Of a stretch of DNA of 34,361 nucleotides, positions 15,241 to 24,600 are shown in pieces. The translations under genes were made by a program, and so were the position numbers. Origin of the DNA: Pseudomonadota bacterium. GTDB taxonomy: Bacteria; Pseudomonadota; Gammaproteobacteria; Burkholderiales; Burkholderiaceae_C. The DNA lies in contig JAVHYA010000053.1 of the NCBI GenBank assembly GCA_031119395.1, forward strand, positions 1 through 34,361, given 5' to 3'. A model generated the notes under the pieces. The model had not been told where the DNA came from, did no database searches, and was given only the letters and a program-made list of their open reading frames with translations. Numbering within the stretch: position 1 is the first letter of the stretch; each line of letters starts with the position of its first letter.

Positions 15241-16520
15241 GTCCTGAAGATCTCGCGGGCGGCGGCGACGGTGGCGTCGATGTCGGCGTCGGTGTGGGCG
15301 CTGCTGACGAAGCCCGCTTCGTAGAGCGCCGGGGCGATGTAGACGCCGCGGTCGAGCAGGCCGTGGAAGAGGGCGTTGAAGCGCGCGTTGTCGCTCTTCA
15401 TGACGGCCGTGTAGTTCTGCGGCAGCTCGGGCAGCAGGAAGAAGCCGAACATGCCGCCCTCGCAGTCGGCGCTGAAGGGCACGCCTTCGGCGGCCGCGGC
15501 AGCCTGGAGGCCGTCGACCAGGGTGCGTGTCTTCGTTGCCAGCGCCTCGTAGAAGCCGGGCTTGGCGATCTCCTTCAAGGTCGCGAGGCCGCAGGCCGTG
15601 GCCACGGGGTTGCCCGAGAGCGTGCCGGCCTGGTAGACGGGCCCCATCGGCGCGAGCTGTTCCATGATCGCGCGCGGCCCGCCGAAGGCCGCCAGCGGCA
15701 TGCCGCCGCCGATGACCTTGCCCAGCACGGTGAGGTCGGGCGTGATGCCCAGCACGCCCTGGGCGCCTTGCAGGCCGACCCGGAAGCCCGTCATCACCTC
15801 GTCGAACACCAGCAGCGCGCCGTGCTGCGTGCACAGCTCGCGGCAGCGGCGTGCGAATTCGGGCGCGGCGCGCACGAAGTTCATGTTGCCGGCGATGGCC
15901 TCGATCATCAGGCAGGCGATGTCGTGGCCGTGCAGCGCGAAGGCTTCTTCCAGCTGCTGCACGTTGTTGTATTCGAGCACCAGCGTGTGCTGCACCACCT
16001 CGGGCGGCACGCCGGCGGAGGTGGGATTGCCGAAGGTGGCGAGGCCCGAGCCCGCCTTGACCAGCAGGGCGTCCGCATGGCCGTGGTAGCAGCCCTCGAA
16101 CTTGACGATGTGCTTGCGGCCGGTGGCACCGCGCGCCAGGCGCAGGGCGCTCATCGCGGCCTCGGTGCCGGAGCTGACCAGGCGCACCATCTCCATCGAG
16201 GGCACGAGCGCCAGGATGGCTTCGGCCAGCTCGATCTCGCGCGCGGTCGGGGCACCGAAGGACAGGCCCTCGGTCACGGCCCGCTGCACGGCGTCGATCA
16301 CGGCCGGGTGGCCGTGGCCCAGGATCATCGGCCCCCAGGAGCCGATGTAGTCGATGTAGCGTTGGCCCGCCGCGTCCCACATGTAGGCGCCCTGGGCGCG
16401 GGCGATGAAGCGCGGCGTGCCGCCCACGGCCTTGAAGGCGCGCACGGGCGAGTTCACGCCGCCGGGAATGACGGCGCGTGCGCGGTCGAAGAGCTGGAGA
16501 TTGGCGTCGGTGGAAGTCAT
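15225..16520 (-). CDS. hemL: Glutamate-1-semialdehyde 2,1-aminomutase
   Basis: A 431-residue PLP enzyme that makes 5-aminolevulinate from glutamate-1-semialdehyde in tetrapyrrole synthesis. The N-terminus ([19 protein letters not shown]) is canonical; [50 protein letters not shown] and the PLP lysine Lys268 in [16 protein letters not shown] follow. The ATG at 16520 is chosen by this N-terminus. The last residues, RTLQKQ, are encoded by the hairpin-GCTAT repeat at 15193-15240 rather than by a conserved C-terminus. The thiD-like gene lies 50 bases upstream on the same strand and may share its transcript. Confidence 0.97.
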   Translation of the reverse strand: MTSTDANLQLFDRARAVIPGGVNSPVRAFKAVGGTPRFIARAQGAYMWDAAGQRYIDYIGSWGPMILGHGHPAVIDAVQRAVTEGLSFGAPTAREIELAEAILALVPSMEMVRLVSSGTEAAMSALRLARGATGRKHIVKFEGCYHGHADALLVKAGSGLATFGNPTSAGVPPEVVQHTLVLEYNNVQQLEEAFALHGHDIACLMIEAIAGNMNFVRAAPEFARRCRELCTQHGALLVFDEVMTGFRVGLQGAQGVLGITPDLTVLGKVIGGGMPLAAFGGPRAIMEQLAPMGPVYQAGTLSGNPVATACGLATLKEIAKPGFYEALATKTRTLVDGLQAAAAAEGVPFSADCEGGMFGFFLLPELPQNYTAVMKSDNARFNALFHGLLDRGVYIAPALYEAGFVSSAHTDADIDATVAAAREIFRTLQKQ

Positions 16521-16570
16521 CGGAGGCAGGAAGGAGGCGGGCGGCCGGCGGCGGTCGCCGGCCACCGGGA

Positions 16571-17533
16571 TCAATGGCGGGTGTCGTGGGCCGGCAGGGC
16601 GAAGTCGGTGTCGGCCGGGCCTTCGTCGTCGCCCTCGTCCTCGGGCTGCGCCCAGAAGAGGCGGTCGGGCAGCACGTGGCCCATGCCGGGGCGGAAGCCC
16701 GCGTCGAGGCAGCGGTCCATGTAGGCGAGCGCTTCGGTCGTCGCCGCCGTGAGATCGGCGCCGGTGGCCAGCAGCGCGGCCAGCGCGGCCGACAGCGTCT
16801 CGCCGGCGCCGGCGAAGACGGCCTCCAGCCGTTCGTATTTCTCGCTGGTGAGCACGGCCTGCGGCGACGCCAGCACGTTGTCGATGAAGGGGTCCGGCCG
16901 GACGATGCCGGTGACCAGCGTGTACGGCACGCCCAGTTCGCCGGCCGCCTTGGCGATATCGCGTGGGCCGGGCGGCTTGTCGCCCGACCAGTCGGGCAGC
17001 AGCCAGCGCCACAGCGTGCTGTGGTTGCCGACGAGCACCGCGGTCTGCGGCAGCACCAGTTCCTGGAAGGCGTCGAGGTAGCTTTCGATGTCCTGGTCGT
17101 TCCACCACGACAGGTTGGGCATGTAGGCGACCACCGGCACCTCGGGGTAGTCGGAGGCGGTCTCGGCGATGCGGCTGAGGTTGTCGGGCGAGCCGGCGAA
17201 GCCGACCTTGATGACCTGGGCCGGCACGTCCTCCAGGATGGCGCGCGCCTGCTCGGCGACATGCTCCTCGTCGAAGGCGAAGTGATCGAAGACTTCGGCC
17301 GTGTCGCGGGCGTAGGCCCCCGTCACCACGCCCAGCATGTGGGCGCCCACCGATGAGATCGCCAGGGCATCCGCGCCCAGCCCGCCGGCGCCGCTCGGGT
17401 CGCTGGCGTTGAACACCAGCACGCAGGGCGGGCGGCCGTCGTCCTCGGTGCCGGCCGCCGGGTCGTCGTCCGGCGCCCCGTTAACATCGTCCGCCTCCGG
17501 CGGGTCCTCGGGCGGTAGTAAGTGCGTATTCAT
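16571..17533 (-). CDS. thiD: ThiD-like (phospho)hydroxymethylpyrimidine kinase, divergent
   Basis: A 320-residue ribokinase-fold protein. After an acidic, disordered N-terminus of about 35 residues come [28 protein letters not shown] (substrate and oxyanion region), [27 protein letters not shown] and the anion-hole segment [17 protein letters not shown]. ThiD phosphorylates HMP and HMP-P for thiamine synthesis. Two points differ from typical ThiD: the catalytic Cys/Asp after GxG is Glu (Glu245), and the VDPVM segment is replaced by [10 protein letters not shown]. It may be a paralogue with another substrate. The ATG at 17533 is chosen; hemL is 50 bases downstream. The fold is certain, the substrate less so. 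Confidence 0.8.
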   Translation of the reverse strand: MNTHLLPPEDPPEADDVNGAPDDDPAAGTEDDGRPPCVLVFNASDPSGAGGLGADALAISSVGAHMLGVVTGAYARDTAEVFDHFAFDEEHVAEQARAILEDVPAQVIKVGFAGSPDNLSRIAETASDYPEVPVVAYMPNLSWWNDQDIESYLDAFQELVLPQTAVLVGNHSTLWRWLLPDWSGDKPPGPRDIAKAAGELGVPYTLVTGIVRPDPFIDNVLASPQAVLTSEKYERLEAVFAGAGETLSAALAALLATGADLTAATTEALAYMDRCLDAGFRPGMGHVLPDRLFWAQPEDEGDDEGPADTDFALPAHDTRH

Positions 17534-17603
17534 TCGGCCCGGATGAACCCCGGATGGTGGCGTTTCTGAGACGACTTCGGCAGGATTGCTTGAGACGTCT
17601 GGA

Positions 17604-17609
17604 TACAAT
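17604..17609 (+). promoter_or_regulatory. Candidate -10 of rubredoxin/pil operon
   Basis: TACAAT, 34 bases before the rubredoxin ATG in the 110-base divergent gap from the thiD-like gene. The nearest -35-like word (TTGCTT at 17586-17591) is too close, so the call is tentative. Confidence 0.35.
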
Positions 17610-17643
17610 CGTTGCATTCTATGTACAAGGCTCGTAAGCTGCG

Positions 17644-17814
17644 ATGAACACGAAAACCTGGATGTGCCTGATTTGCGGGTGGATCTACGACGAAGCGGCA
17701 GGCGTGCCGGAGGATGGTATTGCGCCCGGAACCCCTTGGGAGCAGGTGCCCATGAACTGGACCTGCCCCGAGTGCGGTGCGCGCAAGGAAGACTTCGAGA
17801 TGGTCGAGATCTGA
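17644..17814 (+). CDS. Rubredoxin
   Basis: A 56-residue rubredoxin, complete. The single iron is held by Cys8-Leu-Ile-Cys11-Gly and Cys41-Pro-Glu-Cys44-Gly, with the usual aromatic core (Trp6, Tyr15, Trp32, Trp39) and DFEMVEI end. It is a small cytoplasmic one-electron carrier; partners in betaproteobacteria can include oxygenases or peroxide-reducing enzymes, none of which is nearby. It is 110 bases from the divergent thiD-like gene and 80 bases before pilG; a rubredoxin-pilG order is common in Burkholderiales. An imperfect hairpin (GGGCC..GCGCC / GGCGC..GGCCC, 17832-17863) lies between it and pilG. Confidence 0.97.
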   Translation: MNTKTWMCLICGWIYDEAAGVPEDGIAPGTPWEQVPMNWTCPECGARKEDFEMVEI

Positions 17815-17894
17815 CAGCATGGCACAAGGCCGGGCCTCGCGCGCCGTGTTGGCGCGACGGCCCGCCAGGTGGTGATCGATGAGGAGTTGGTGCC

Positions 17895-18290
17895 ATGAGC
17901 ACGAACGGGTCAGGTTTCAAGGTGCTGGTCATCGATGACAGCAACACCATCCGGCGCAGCGCCGAGATCTTCCTGAAGCAAGGCGGCCACGAGGTGCTGC
18001 TGGCCGAGGACGGCTACGACGCGCTCTCCAAGGTCAACGACCACAAGCCGCATCTGATCTTCTGCGACATCCTGATGCCGCGGCTCGATGGCTACCAGAC
18101 CTGCGCCATCATCAAGCGCAACGCGCATTTCACCCACGTTCCCGTCGTCATGCTGTCGTCCAAGGACGGCGTGTTCGACAAGGCCCGCGGCCGCATGGTC
18201 GGCTCGCAGGACTACCTCACCAAGCCCTTCACCAAAGAACAGCTGCTGCAGGCCGTGCAGCAGTTCGGCGCCGTCCAACAGGAAGCCTAA
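17895..18290 (+). CDS. pilG: Twitching-motility response regulator PilG
   Basis: A 131-residue stand-alone receiver domain. The acidic pocket is Asp14-Asp15, the phospho-acceptor Asp58 in LIFCDILMPRLDG, the switch Ser88 in VVMLSSKD and Lys110 in DYLTKPF. PilG is phosphorylated by the ChpA kinase and promotes type IV pilus extension. GAGGAG lies 9 bases before the ATG. It is directly followed by pilH with no gap, beginning the pilGHIJ-chpA operon. The order and the FCDILMPRLDG-type core support PilG rather than a generic CheY. Confidence 0.94.
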   Translation: MSTNGSGFKVLVIDDSNTIRRSAEIFLKQGGHEVLLAEDGYDALSKVNDHKPHLIFCDILMPRLDGYQTCAIIKRNAHFTHVPVVMLSSKDGVFDKARGRMVGSQDYLTKPFTKEQLLQAVQQFGAVQQEA

Positions 18291-18656
18291 ATGACCATCC
18301 GCAAAGTGCTCGTCGTCGACGACTCGAAGACGGAACTGATGTTCCTCACCGATCTGCTGCAGAAGAACGGCTTCGCCGTGCAGACGGCCGAAAACGCGGA
18401 CGACGCCATGCGCCGGCTCGAGGCCGACCGCCCGGACCTCATCCTGATGGACGTGGTGATGCCCGGCCAGAACGGCTTCCAGCTCACGCGCGCACTCGCA
18501 CGCAGCCCCGAATTCGCGCAGGTGCCGATCATCCTGTGCACCAGCAAGAACCAGGAAACCGACCGCGTCTGGGGCATGCGCCAGGGCGCACGCGACTACA
18601 TCGTCAAGCCCGTGCAGGCGGCCGAGCTCCTGGCCAAGATCCAGGCGCTGAACTGA
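18291..18656 (+). CDS. pilH: Twitching-motility response regulator PilH
   Basis: A 121-residue receiver domain: Asp10-Asp11, phospho-acceptor Asp54 in LILMDVVMPGQNGFQ, and Lys in DYIVKPV. The LCTSKNQETDRVWGMRQGA stretch is typical of PilH. PilH acts with or against PilG downstream of ChpA, controlling pilus retraction and cAMP signalling in Pseudomonas. Its ATG directly follows the pilG TAA, and AGGAAG lies inside the pilG end. pilI starts 19 bases later. Confidence 0.94.
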   Translation: MTIRKVLVVDDSKTELMFLTDLLQKNGFAVQTAENADDAMRRLEADRPDLILMDVVMPGQNGFQLTRALARSPEFAQVPIILCTSKNQETDRVWGMRQGARDYIVKPVQAAELLAKIQALN

Positions 18657-18675
18657 GCGCACGCGCGACGCGTCC

Positions 18676-19209
18676 ATGGCCACCCGCGAAGCCCTCCGCG
18701 AGTTCCAGTCCCGGCTCGCGGGCCGCCTGCAGGCAGCGCGCACCTCGGGCGTTTCGGCCTCCTGGCTCGCCGTCGAGGCGGGCGAGGCGAAGTACCTGTT
18801 CCCCCTGGGCCAGGCCGGCGAGATCTTTCCCTGGACGGCGCCCCAGCCGGTGCCCTACACCCTGCCCTGGTTCCTCGGCGTGGCCAACCTGCGGGGTGGC
18901 CTCTATGGCGTGGTGCAGCTGTCGGCCTTCGCTGGCAGCGAGCGCCCGGCGCCGGCCAGCACCGAGTCGGCGCGCGCCCAGTCGCGGCTGGTCGCACTGA
19001 ACGAGGCGCTGGACGTCAACTGCGCCCTGCTGATCGACCGCCTGGTCGGCCTGCGCGGCATCGAGGCCTTCAAGAGCTCGCAGGCGCCTGCGGCCGATGC
19101 GCCTGCATGGCAGGGCCACACCTATCTCGATGCCGCAGGCCAGCGCTGGCTGGAAATCAATCTCCAGGCGCTGTCGCAGCAACCCGAATTCCTGAGCATT
19201 GGCGCCTGA
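18676..19209 (+). CDS. pilI: CheW-like adaptor PilI
   Basis: A 177-residue CheW-domain protein. An N-terminal helix (REALREFQSRLAGRLQAAR) is followed by the CheW fold (WLAVEAGEAKYLFPLGQAGEIF, VPYTLPWFLGVANLRGGLYGVVQL, CALLIDRLVGLRGIEAF, WLEINLQALSQQPEFLSIG). It couples the PilJ receptor to the ChpA kinase in the polar chemosensory array. The NLRG motif and the LxQ..EFL end match PilI. The gene ends 34 bases before the pilJ GTG, whose ribosome binding site AAGGA lies in the gap. Confidence 0.92.
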   Translation: MATREALREFQSRLAGRLQAARTSGVSASWLAVEAGEAKYLFPLGQAGEIFPWTAPQPVPYTLPWFLGVANLRGGLYGVVQLSAFAGSERPAPASTESARAQSRLVALNEALDVNCALLIDRLVGLRGIEAFKSSQAPAADAPAWQGHTYLDAAGQRWLEINLQALSQQPEFLSIGA

Positions 19210-19243
19210 GCCGGCGCCCCGAATACATCCCGAAGGACCGACC

Positions 19244-21592
19244 GTGAACTCGATCGCCGACAAGTTCAAGAAGCTGCTGCCCGCCCGCGATGACAGCATG
19301 ACCGTGCGGGGGGACAGCACGGCTTCGCTGGTGCTCGACAACGCCGAGACCGTGCAGCCGCCCGAGGAACGCACCGTCTACATCCCGCGCGAGACGCCGC
19401 CCGCTGCCGAGCCTGCCGCGGCGCCTGCCGTCGGGGCCTTCGAGGTACCTCCGGACTTCGTTCCCAGCCGCCATGTCGACGAGCCTGCCGACGTGCCGCC
19501 GGTGGAGCCGGCGGCCGCGGCCGCCGCTGCAGCTTCGGCCCCTGCCGACCAGCGTGCCACGCCGGCACGGCAGCAGCGCCTGCTCGCCGTGCTGCTGGCG
19601 GTGACCGTGTTGCTGCTGCTGCTGGTGGCCGGCTCCGCCATCCTGCGCTCCGAGCGCCTGGCCCAGCAGGTGGCTGCCACCGGGCAGTCGCTGATGCAGT
19701 CCCAGCGCCTGGCCAAGTCGGTCTCGCAGGCGCTGGTGGGCAGCGCCCCGGCCTTCGACGAAGTCAAGGACAGCGCGGACGACCTCTCGCGCCGGGTCAA
19801 CGGTCTCGCCAACGGCGACGACTCCCTGCAGCTGGAGCGCGTGGGTGCGCAATACGACGCCGAGCTCGAGAAGATCCAGCCGCTGGTCAAGCGCGCGGAT
19901 GCCAGCGCCAAGGTCGTGCTGGCGCAGAAGCAGATCCTGACGCAGGTGGGCACGGCGCTGCGCACCATCAACCGCCAGTCGTCCGAACTGCTCGAGATGA
20001 CCGAGACCATCGCCTCGCTCAAGATGCAGCAGAACGCGTCGGTGCCGGAGATCTCGGCCGCCGGCCAGCTCGTGATGCTGACGCAGCGCATCGGCAAGTC
20101 GGCCAACGAATTCCTCACGGTGGAGGGCGTGAGCCCCGACGCCGTGTTCCTGCTCGGCAAGGACCTCAACAGCTTCCAGGAAATCGCCAAGGGCCTGCTG
20201 GACGGCAATGCGCAGCAGCGCCTGCCCGGCACGCGCGACGCCCAGACCCGCGAGCAGCTCGACGCGATCCTCAAGACCTACGAACAGACCCGCACGCAGG
20301 CCGGCGCCATCCTGGGCAACCTGCAGGGCCTGGTGGCGGCGCGCGAGGCACAGGCCACCATCCTGGCCGACAGCGAGCCGCTGCGCGTGTCGCTGGGGCA
20401 GCTGCAGACCCAGCTGTCCGAGCGCACCGGCCTGGGCGCCGGCACGCTGGCCCTGCTGGTGCTGCTGTCGCTCGCCGCGCTCGGCCTGGCGGCCGCGATC
20501 GGTTTCGTGCAGGTGCGCGAAGGACGTATCCGCGCGGCTGCCGCCGAGCAGGAGCGACTCGAAGCCGAGCGCGCCAGCGAGGAAGCGAACCGCATCAATA
20601 CCGCCAACCAGGCCGCCATTCTTCGCCTGATGAACGAGCTGCAGACGGTGGCCGAAGGCGACCTGACGCACGAAGCGACGGTGACCGAAGACATCACCGG
20701 CGCCATTGCCGACTCGGTGAACTACACGGTGGAGGAACTGCGCCTGCTGGTGGGCAACGTACAGAACACGGCCACCCGCGTGGCGCACACCACCTCGCAG
20801 GTGGAAAGCACCTCGACCGAACTGCTCGCCGCCTCGACCGAGCAGCTGCGCGAGATTCGCGAGACCGGCCAGTCGGTGCTGACGATGGCCGAACGCATCA
20901 ACGGCGTGTCCTCCCAGGCGCAGGAATCGGCTTCGGTGGCGCGCCAGTCGCTGCAGGCCGCCGAATCGGGCCTTCAGGCGGTGCAGAACGCGATCGGGGG
21001 CATGAACTCCATCCGCGACCAGATCCAGGAAACCTCCAAGCGCATCAAGCGACTGGGCGAGTCCTCGCAGGAGATCGGCGAAATCACCGAACTGATCTCG
21101 GACATCACCGAACAGACCAACGTGCTGGCCCTGAACGCCGCCATCCAGGCCGCGTCCGCGGGTGAAGCCGGCCGCGGCTTCTCGGTGGTGGCGGAAGAAG
21201 TGCAGCGGCTGGCCGAACGCTCGGCCGATGCCACGCGCCAGATCTCGGCCCTGGTGAAGGCGATTCAGACCGACACGCAGGACGCGGTGGGCGCCATGGA
21301 GCGGTCCACGCAGGGCGTGGTGGAAGGGGCCAAGCTGTCCGACAACGCCGGCACGGCGCTGTCCGAGATCGACCGCGTGTCGCGCCGCCTCGCCGACCTC
21401 ATCGAGCAGATTTCGCAGTCCGCATCGCGCGAGGCCGAGTCGGCCAACGTGGTGGCGGCCAACATCCAGCACATCTTCGCCGTGACCGAACAGACCGGCG
21501 AGGGCACGCGAACCACCGCCAAGCAGGTGCGCGAGCTGTCGCACATGGCCGAGGAATTGCGCCAGTCCGTGTCGCGGTTCAAGATCGCCTAA
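19244..21592 (+). CDS. pilJ: Type IV pilus methyl-accepting receptor PilJ
   Basis: A 782-residue membrane receptor. Its GTG start at 19244 is chosen for the AAGGA site and because an upstream TTG would overlap pilI. Residues about 112-134 (LLAVLLAVTVLLLLLVAGSAIL) and 400-424 (LALLVLLSLAALGLAAAIGFV) are membrane helices flanking a periplasmic part with two PilJ-type helical modules (QSLMQSQRLAKSVSQAL, GQLVMLTQRIGKSANEFL). A HAMP-like linker leads to the signalling hairpin, tip at about 620-660 (QTNVLALNAAIQAASAGEAGRGFSVVAEEV). It senses surface contact or pilin. Odd: about 110 Ala/Pro-rich residues precede the first helix, far longer than in Pseudomonas PilJ. Confidence 0.95.
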   Translation: MNSIADKFKKLLPARDDSMTVRGDSTASLVLDNAETVQPPEERTVYIPRETPPAAEPAAAPAVGAFEVPPDFVPSRHVDEPADVPPVEPAAAAAAAASAPADQRATPARQQRLLAVLLAVTVLLLLLVAGSAILRSERLAQQVAATGQSLMQSQRLAKSVSQALVGSAPAFDEVKDSADDLSRRVNGLANGDDSLQLERVGAQYDAELEKIQPLVKRADASAKVVLAQKQILTQVGTALRTINRQSSELLEMTETIASLKMQQNASVPEISAAGQLVMLTQRIGKSANEFLTVEGVSPDAVFLLGKDLNSFQEIAKGLLDGNAQQRLPGTRDAQTREQLDAILKTYEQTRTQAGAILGNLQGLVAAREAQATILADSEPLRVSLGQLQTQLSERTGLGAGTLALLVLLSLAALGLAAAIGFVQVREGRIRAAAAEQERLEAERASEEANRINTANQAAILRLMNELQTVAEGDLTHEATVTEDITGAIADSVNYTVEELRLLVGNVQNTATRVAHTTSQVESTSTELLAASTEQLREIRETGQSVLTMAERINGVSSQAQESASVARQSLQAAESGLQAVQNAIGGMNSIRDQIQETSKRIKRLGESSQEIGEITELISDITEQTNVLALNAAIQAASAGEAGRGFSVVAEEVQRLAERSADATRQISALVKAIQTDTQDAVGAMERSTQGVVEGAKLSDNAGTALSEIDRVSRRLADLIEQISQSASREAESANVVAANIQHIFAVTEQTGEGTRTTAKQVRELSHMAEELRQSVSRFKIA

Positions 21593-21613
21593 GAACGCCC
21601 GCCGAGTCCCAAC

Positions 21614-24600
21614 GTGTCGATCCGCCCCCCTGTCACTGCCCCGGTCGCGGGCAATGCGCCCGCCACGGAAGACCTCGGGCCGCTGGCCTGGGTCATCGGC
21701 GAGATCCAGAAGTCGCTCGAAGGCGCGAGCAAGTCCCTGCGCCGGCACGCCCGCGAGCACGGCCAGGTGCCCGAGCTGGACACGGGCCTGCTGCGCATGG
21801 CGCGCCAGCAGTTGCACCAGGCCGTGGGCGCCCTGCAGCTGGTGGGCCACCCGGCGCCGGCCATGGTGCTCGGCGCGATGGAGTTCGCGGCGCAGAGTTT
21901 CATCAACGATCCTTCGCGATGCACCGAGGCCGCGGTGCAGAAGATCGACCATGCCGGTTTTGCCGTCACGGATTTCCTGCAGGCGGTGCTGGCCGGCAAG
22001 CCGGTGTCGCCGGTCGCGCTGTTCCCGCAGTACCGCGACGTGCTGGAGCTGGTGGGCAACGAGCGGGTGCATCCGGCGGACCTGTGGGTCTACCCGTGGG
22101 TGTGGGCGGAGGTGCCGCGGCCCGGCGCGTACCGCACCATGGTCTACGACCCGGCCGTGCGGGCGCACCTCGACCGCGATGTGCTCAAGGTGGTCAAGAG
22201 CGGCGACGACCAGGCGGCGCGCCGCCTGTGCGCGCTGTGCGTGGGACTGGGCCTGGGCGTGCCCCAGCCCAAGGTGGCCAGCTTCTGGATGCTGGCGGCC
22301 GGTTTCTTCGAGGCGCTGGCGCTGTCGCTGCTGCCGCCCGACGTCTATGTGAAGCGCGCCGCGTCGCGCGTGCTGCTGCAGTACACCACGCTCGCGCGTG
22401 GCGATGCGGCGGTGTCCGACCGGCTCGGCCAGGACCTGCTCTTCTTCTGCGCGCAGGCCGTGCCCACGCCGCGCGAGGAAGCGCCGCTGCTGCGCGCCGT
22501 GCGCGTGGCCTGGGGTGTTTCCAACCTCGAGCACGTGGACTACGCGACGCCGCAGTTCGGCCGCTTCGATCCGCTCGTGCTGGCGCAGGCGCGCAAGCGC
22601 ATCGAGACCGCCAAGGAGATGTGGTCGGCGCTCTCCGGCGGCGACCTCACGCGCGTGCGCCAGGTGGCCGACACCTTCGCGCAGCTGGGCGAATCGCTCG
22701 GCAAGCTGCACCCGGCCAGCGGGCCGATGGTGCAGGCGCTCAACCATGCCGTGGACGCGTCGGTGCACTCGGGCCGCGCGCCATCGACCGAACTCGCGAT
22801 GGAAGTCGCGACCTCGGTGCTGTACCTGGAGGCGGCCTTCGAGGACCTCGACCCGCAGGACCGGCAGCTCACCGCGCGCACCGTCCAGCTGGCCGGCCGC
22901 ATCGAGCGTGCGCGCGAAGGCGGGAGGTCGGAGCCGCTCGAGCCCTGGATGGAGGAGCTCTACCGCCGCGTGAGCGACCGCCAGACCATGGGCACCGTGG
23001 TCGACGAGCTGCGTGCGCACCTGTCGGAGCTCGAGAAATCGCTCGACCAGTACTTCCGACGGCCCAGTGAAAAGGGGCTGCTGCGCACCGTGCCCAGCCA
23101 ACTGCTGCAGATGCGCGGCGTGTTTTCCGTGCTGGGCCTGGAGCAGGCGGCGCAGACCGTGCAGCGCATGCGCGAGAACGTCGACCACCTCACGGCCAAC
23201 GACAGCGCCGACGAGGCCCGCGATTTCGATTCGCTGGGCAACAACCTGGGCGCGCTGGGCTTCCTGATCGACATGCTGGGTTACCAGCCGGCGTTGGCCA
23301 AGCGTCTGTTCGTTTTCGACGCCGAGGCCGGCGAGCTCAAGCCCCTGATGGGCCGGCAGGTCGACGACAGCACCCCCATCCACGGGCTGGGCGCCGACGG
23401 CGTGGCCGCGGCCTCGTCGGGGCCGGTCCCGCTCACCGACACCGTGCTCAGTGTCGAGGCGGTGGATGCCCAGATCGCCGCCAAGCTGGCGGCACTGGCC
23501 GCGCCTGCGAAGTCCGCCAGGCCGGCCTCGCCGCTGGAGGAGTTCAGCCGCGCCGCGGACAGCTGGACGCGCAAGATCACCGGGCCGGCACCGCTGGAGG
23601 CGCTGCCCGACACCGAGGTCACCGAGCTCGAGGAGGACGACCTCCAGAACATCTTCCTCGACGAGGCGCGCGAGGTGCTGCACAACGGCTTGGCTGCCGT
23701 GTCGGCGCTGGGTGCGCAGCCCGATGACGTGGGCGAGCTCACGGTGTTGCGCCGCGCCTTCCACACGCTCAAGGGCAGTTCGCGCATGGTCGGGCTGATG
23801 GACTTCGGCGAGGCCGCCTGGTCCTTCGAGCAGGTGCTCAACACCTGGTTGGCCGACCAGCAGCCGGCCACCCCGGCGCTGCTGGCCGCCACCGGCAAGG
23901 CGCTGCGCGACTTCGCCCAGTGGGTCGAGGCGATCGCCGCCGGCACGCCCCACGCCTGGCAGGCCGGCCCCTTCCGGGCTGCGGCGGAGGCCGTGCGCGA
24001 CGGCGAGGCGGCGCCCGCGCCCGTGGCCGTGCCCGACGCGGCGGCGCTCGCGGTGGCGGCGCGGCAGATTGCCGCCGAGCCGCCCGTCATGCCCGCGCTG
24101 CCCGACCTGGATCTCGATCTGGACCTGGGCCCTGCGTCCGCGCCGGTGGAAGAGGCCGCGGCAGCCGATGCCAGGGCGGCCGAGATCGACGATGCGCTGC
24201 ATGGCGACGATTTCGCCATCACGGACATCCTGCCCCAGTTCATGGACGACGGTGAGGCCGTGCCGCCGCCGGCGACGCTCGATGGCGGCAACGCGATCGA
24301 CTTCTTCGCCGTCAAGGACGACGCGCCGAAGCCGACCGCGCTGGCCGAGACCGACCTGGCGCCGCTGGACTTCGCGCTACCGGCCGACTGGAAGGCCGAT
24401 CGCTCTCACGAGGACCCCTACGCCGAGACCGCGCTGGCTTCGTTCGAGCTGGCACCGCCCGTTCCTCAGCGTGAGCCCGATCCCGTGGAGATCGCGGCCG
24501 GCGCTGTCGAGCACGTCGACGCCGAGCAGGCCGAGGCGCCGATCCCGGCCGACGATGCAGGTGACGAGGTCGTGGAGGCTGCCGAGCCATCGGCGTCCGT

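Noticed and set aside
17832-17863. Hairpin between rubredoxin and pilG as a terminator
   Set aside because: The stem is imperfect and no T-run follows, so I do not call a terminator; rubredoxin and pilG may be co-transcribed.
19157-24202. 1681-codon minus-strand open frame across pilJ and chpA
   Set aside because: It runs antisense to well-recognised receptor and kinase domains, and its low-complexity translation is typical of a GC-rich mirror frame.
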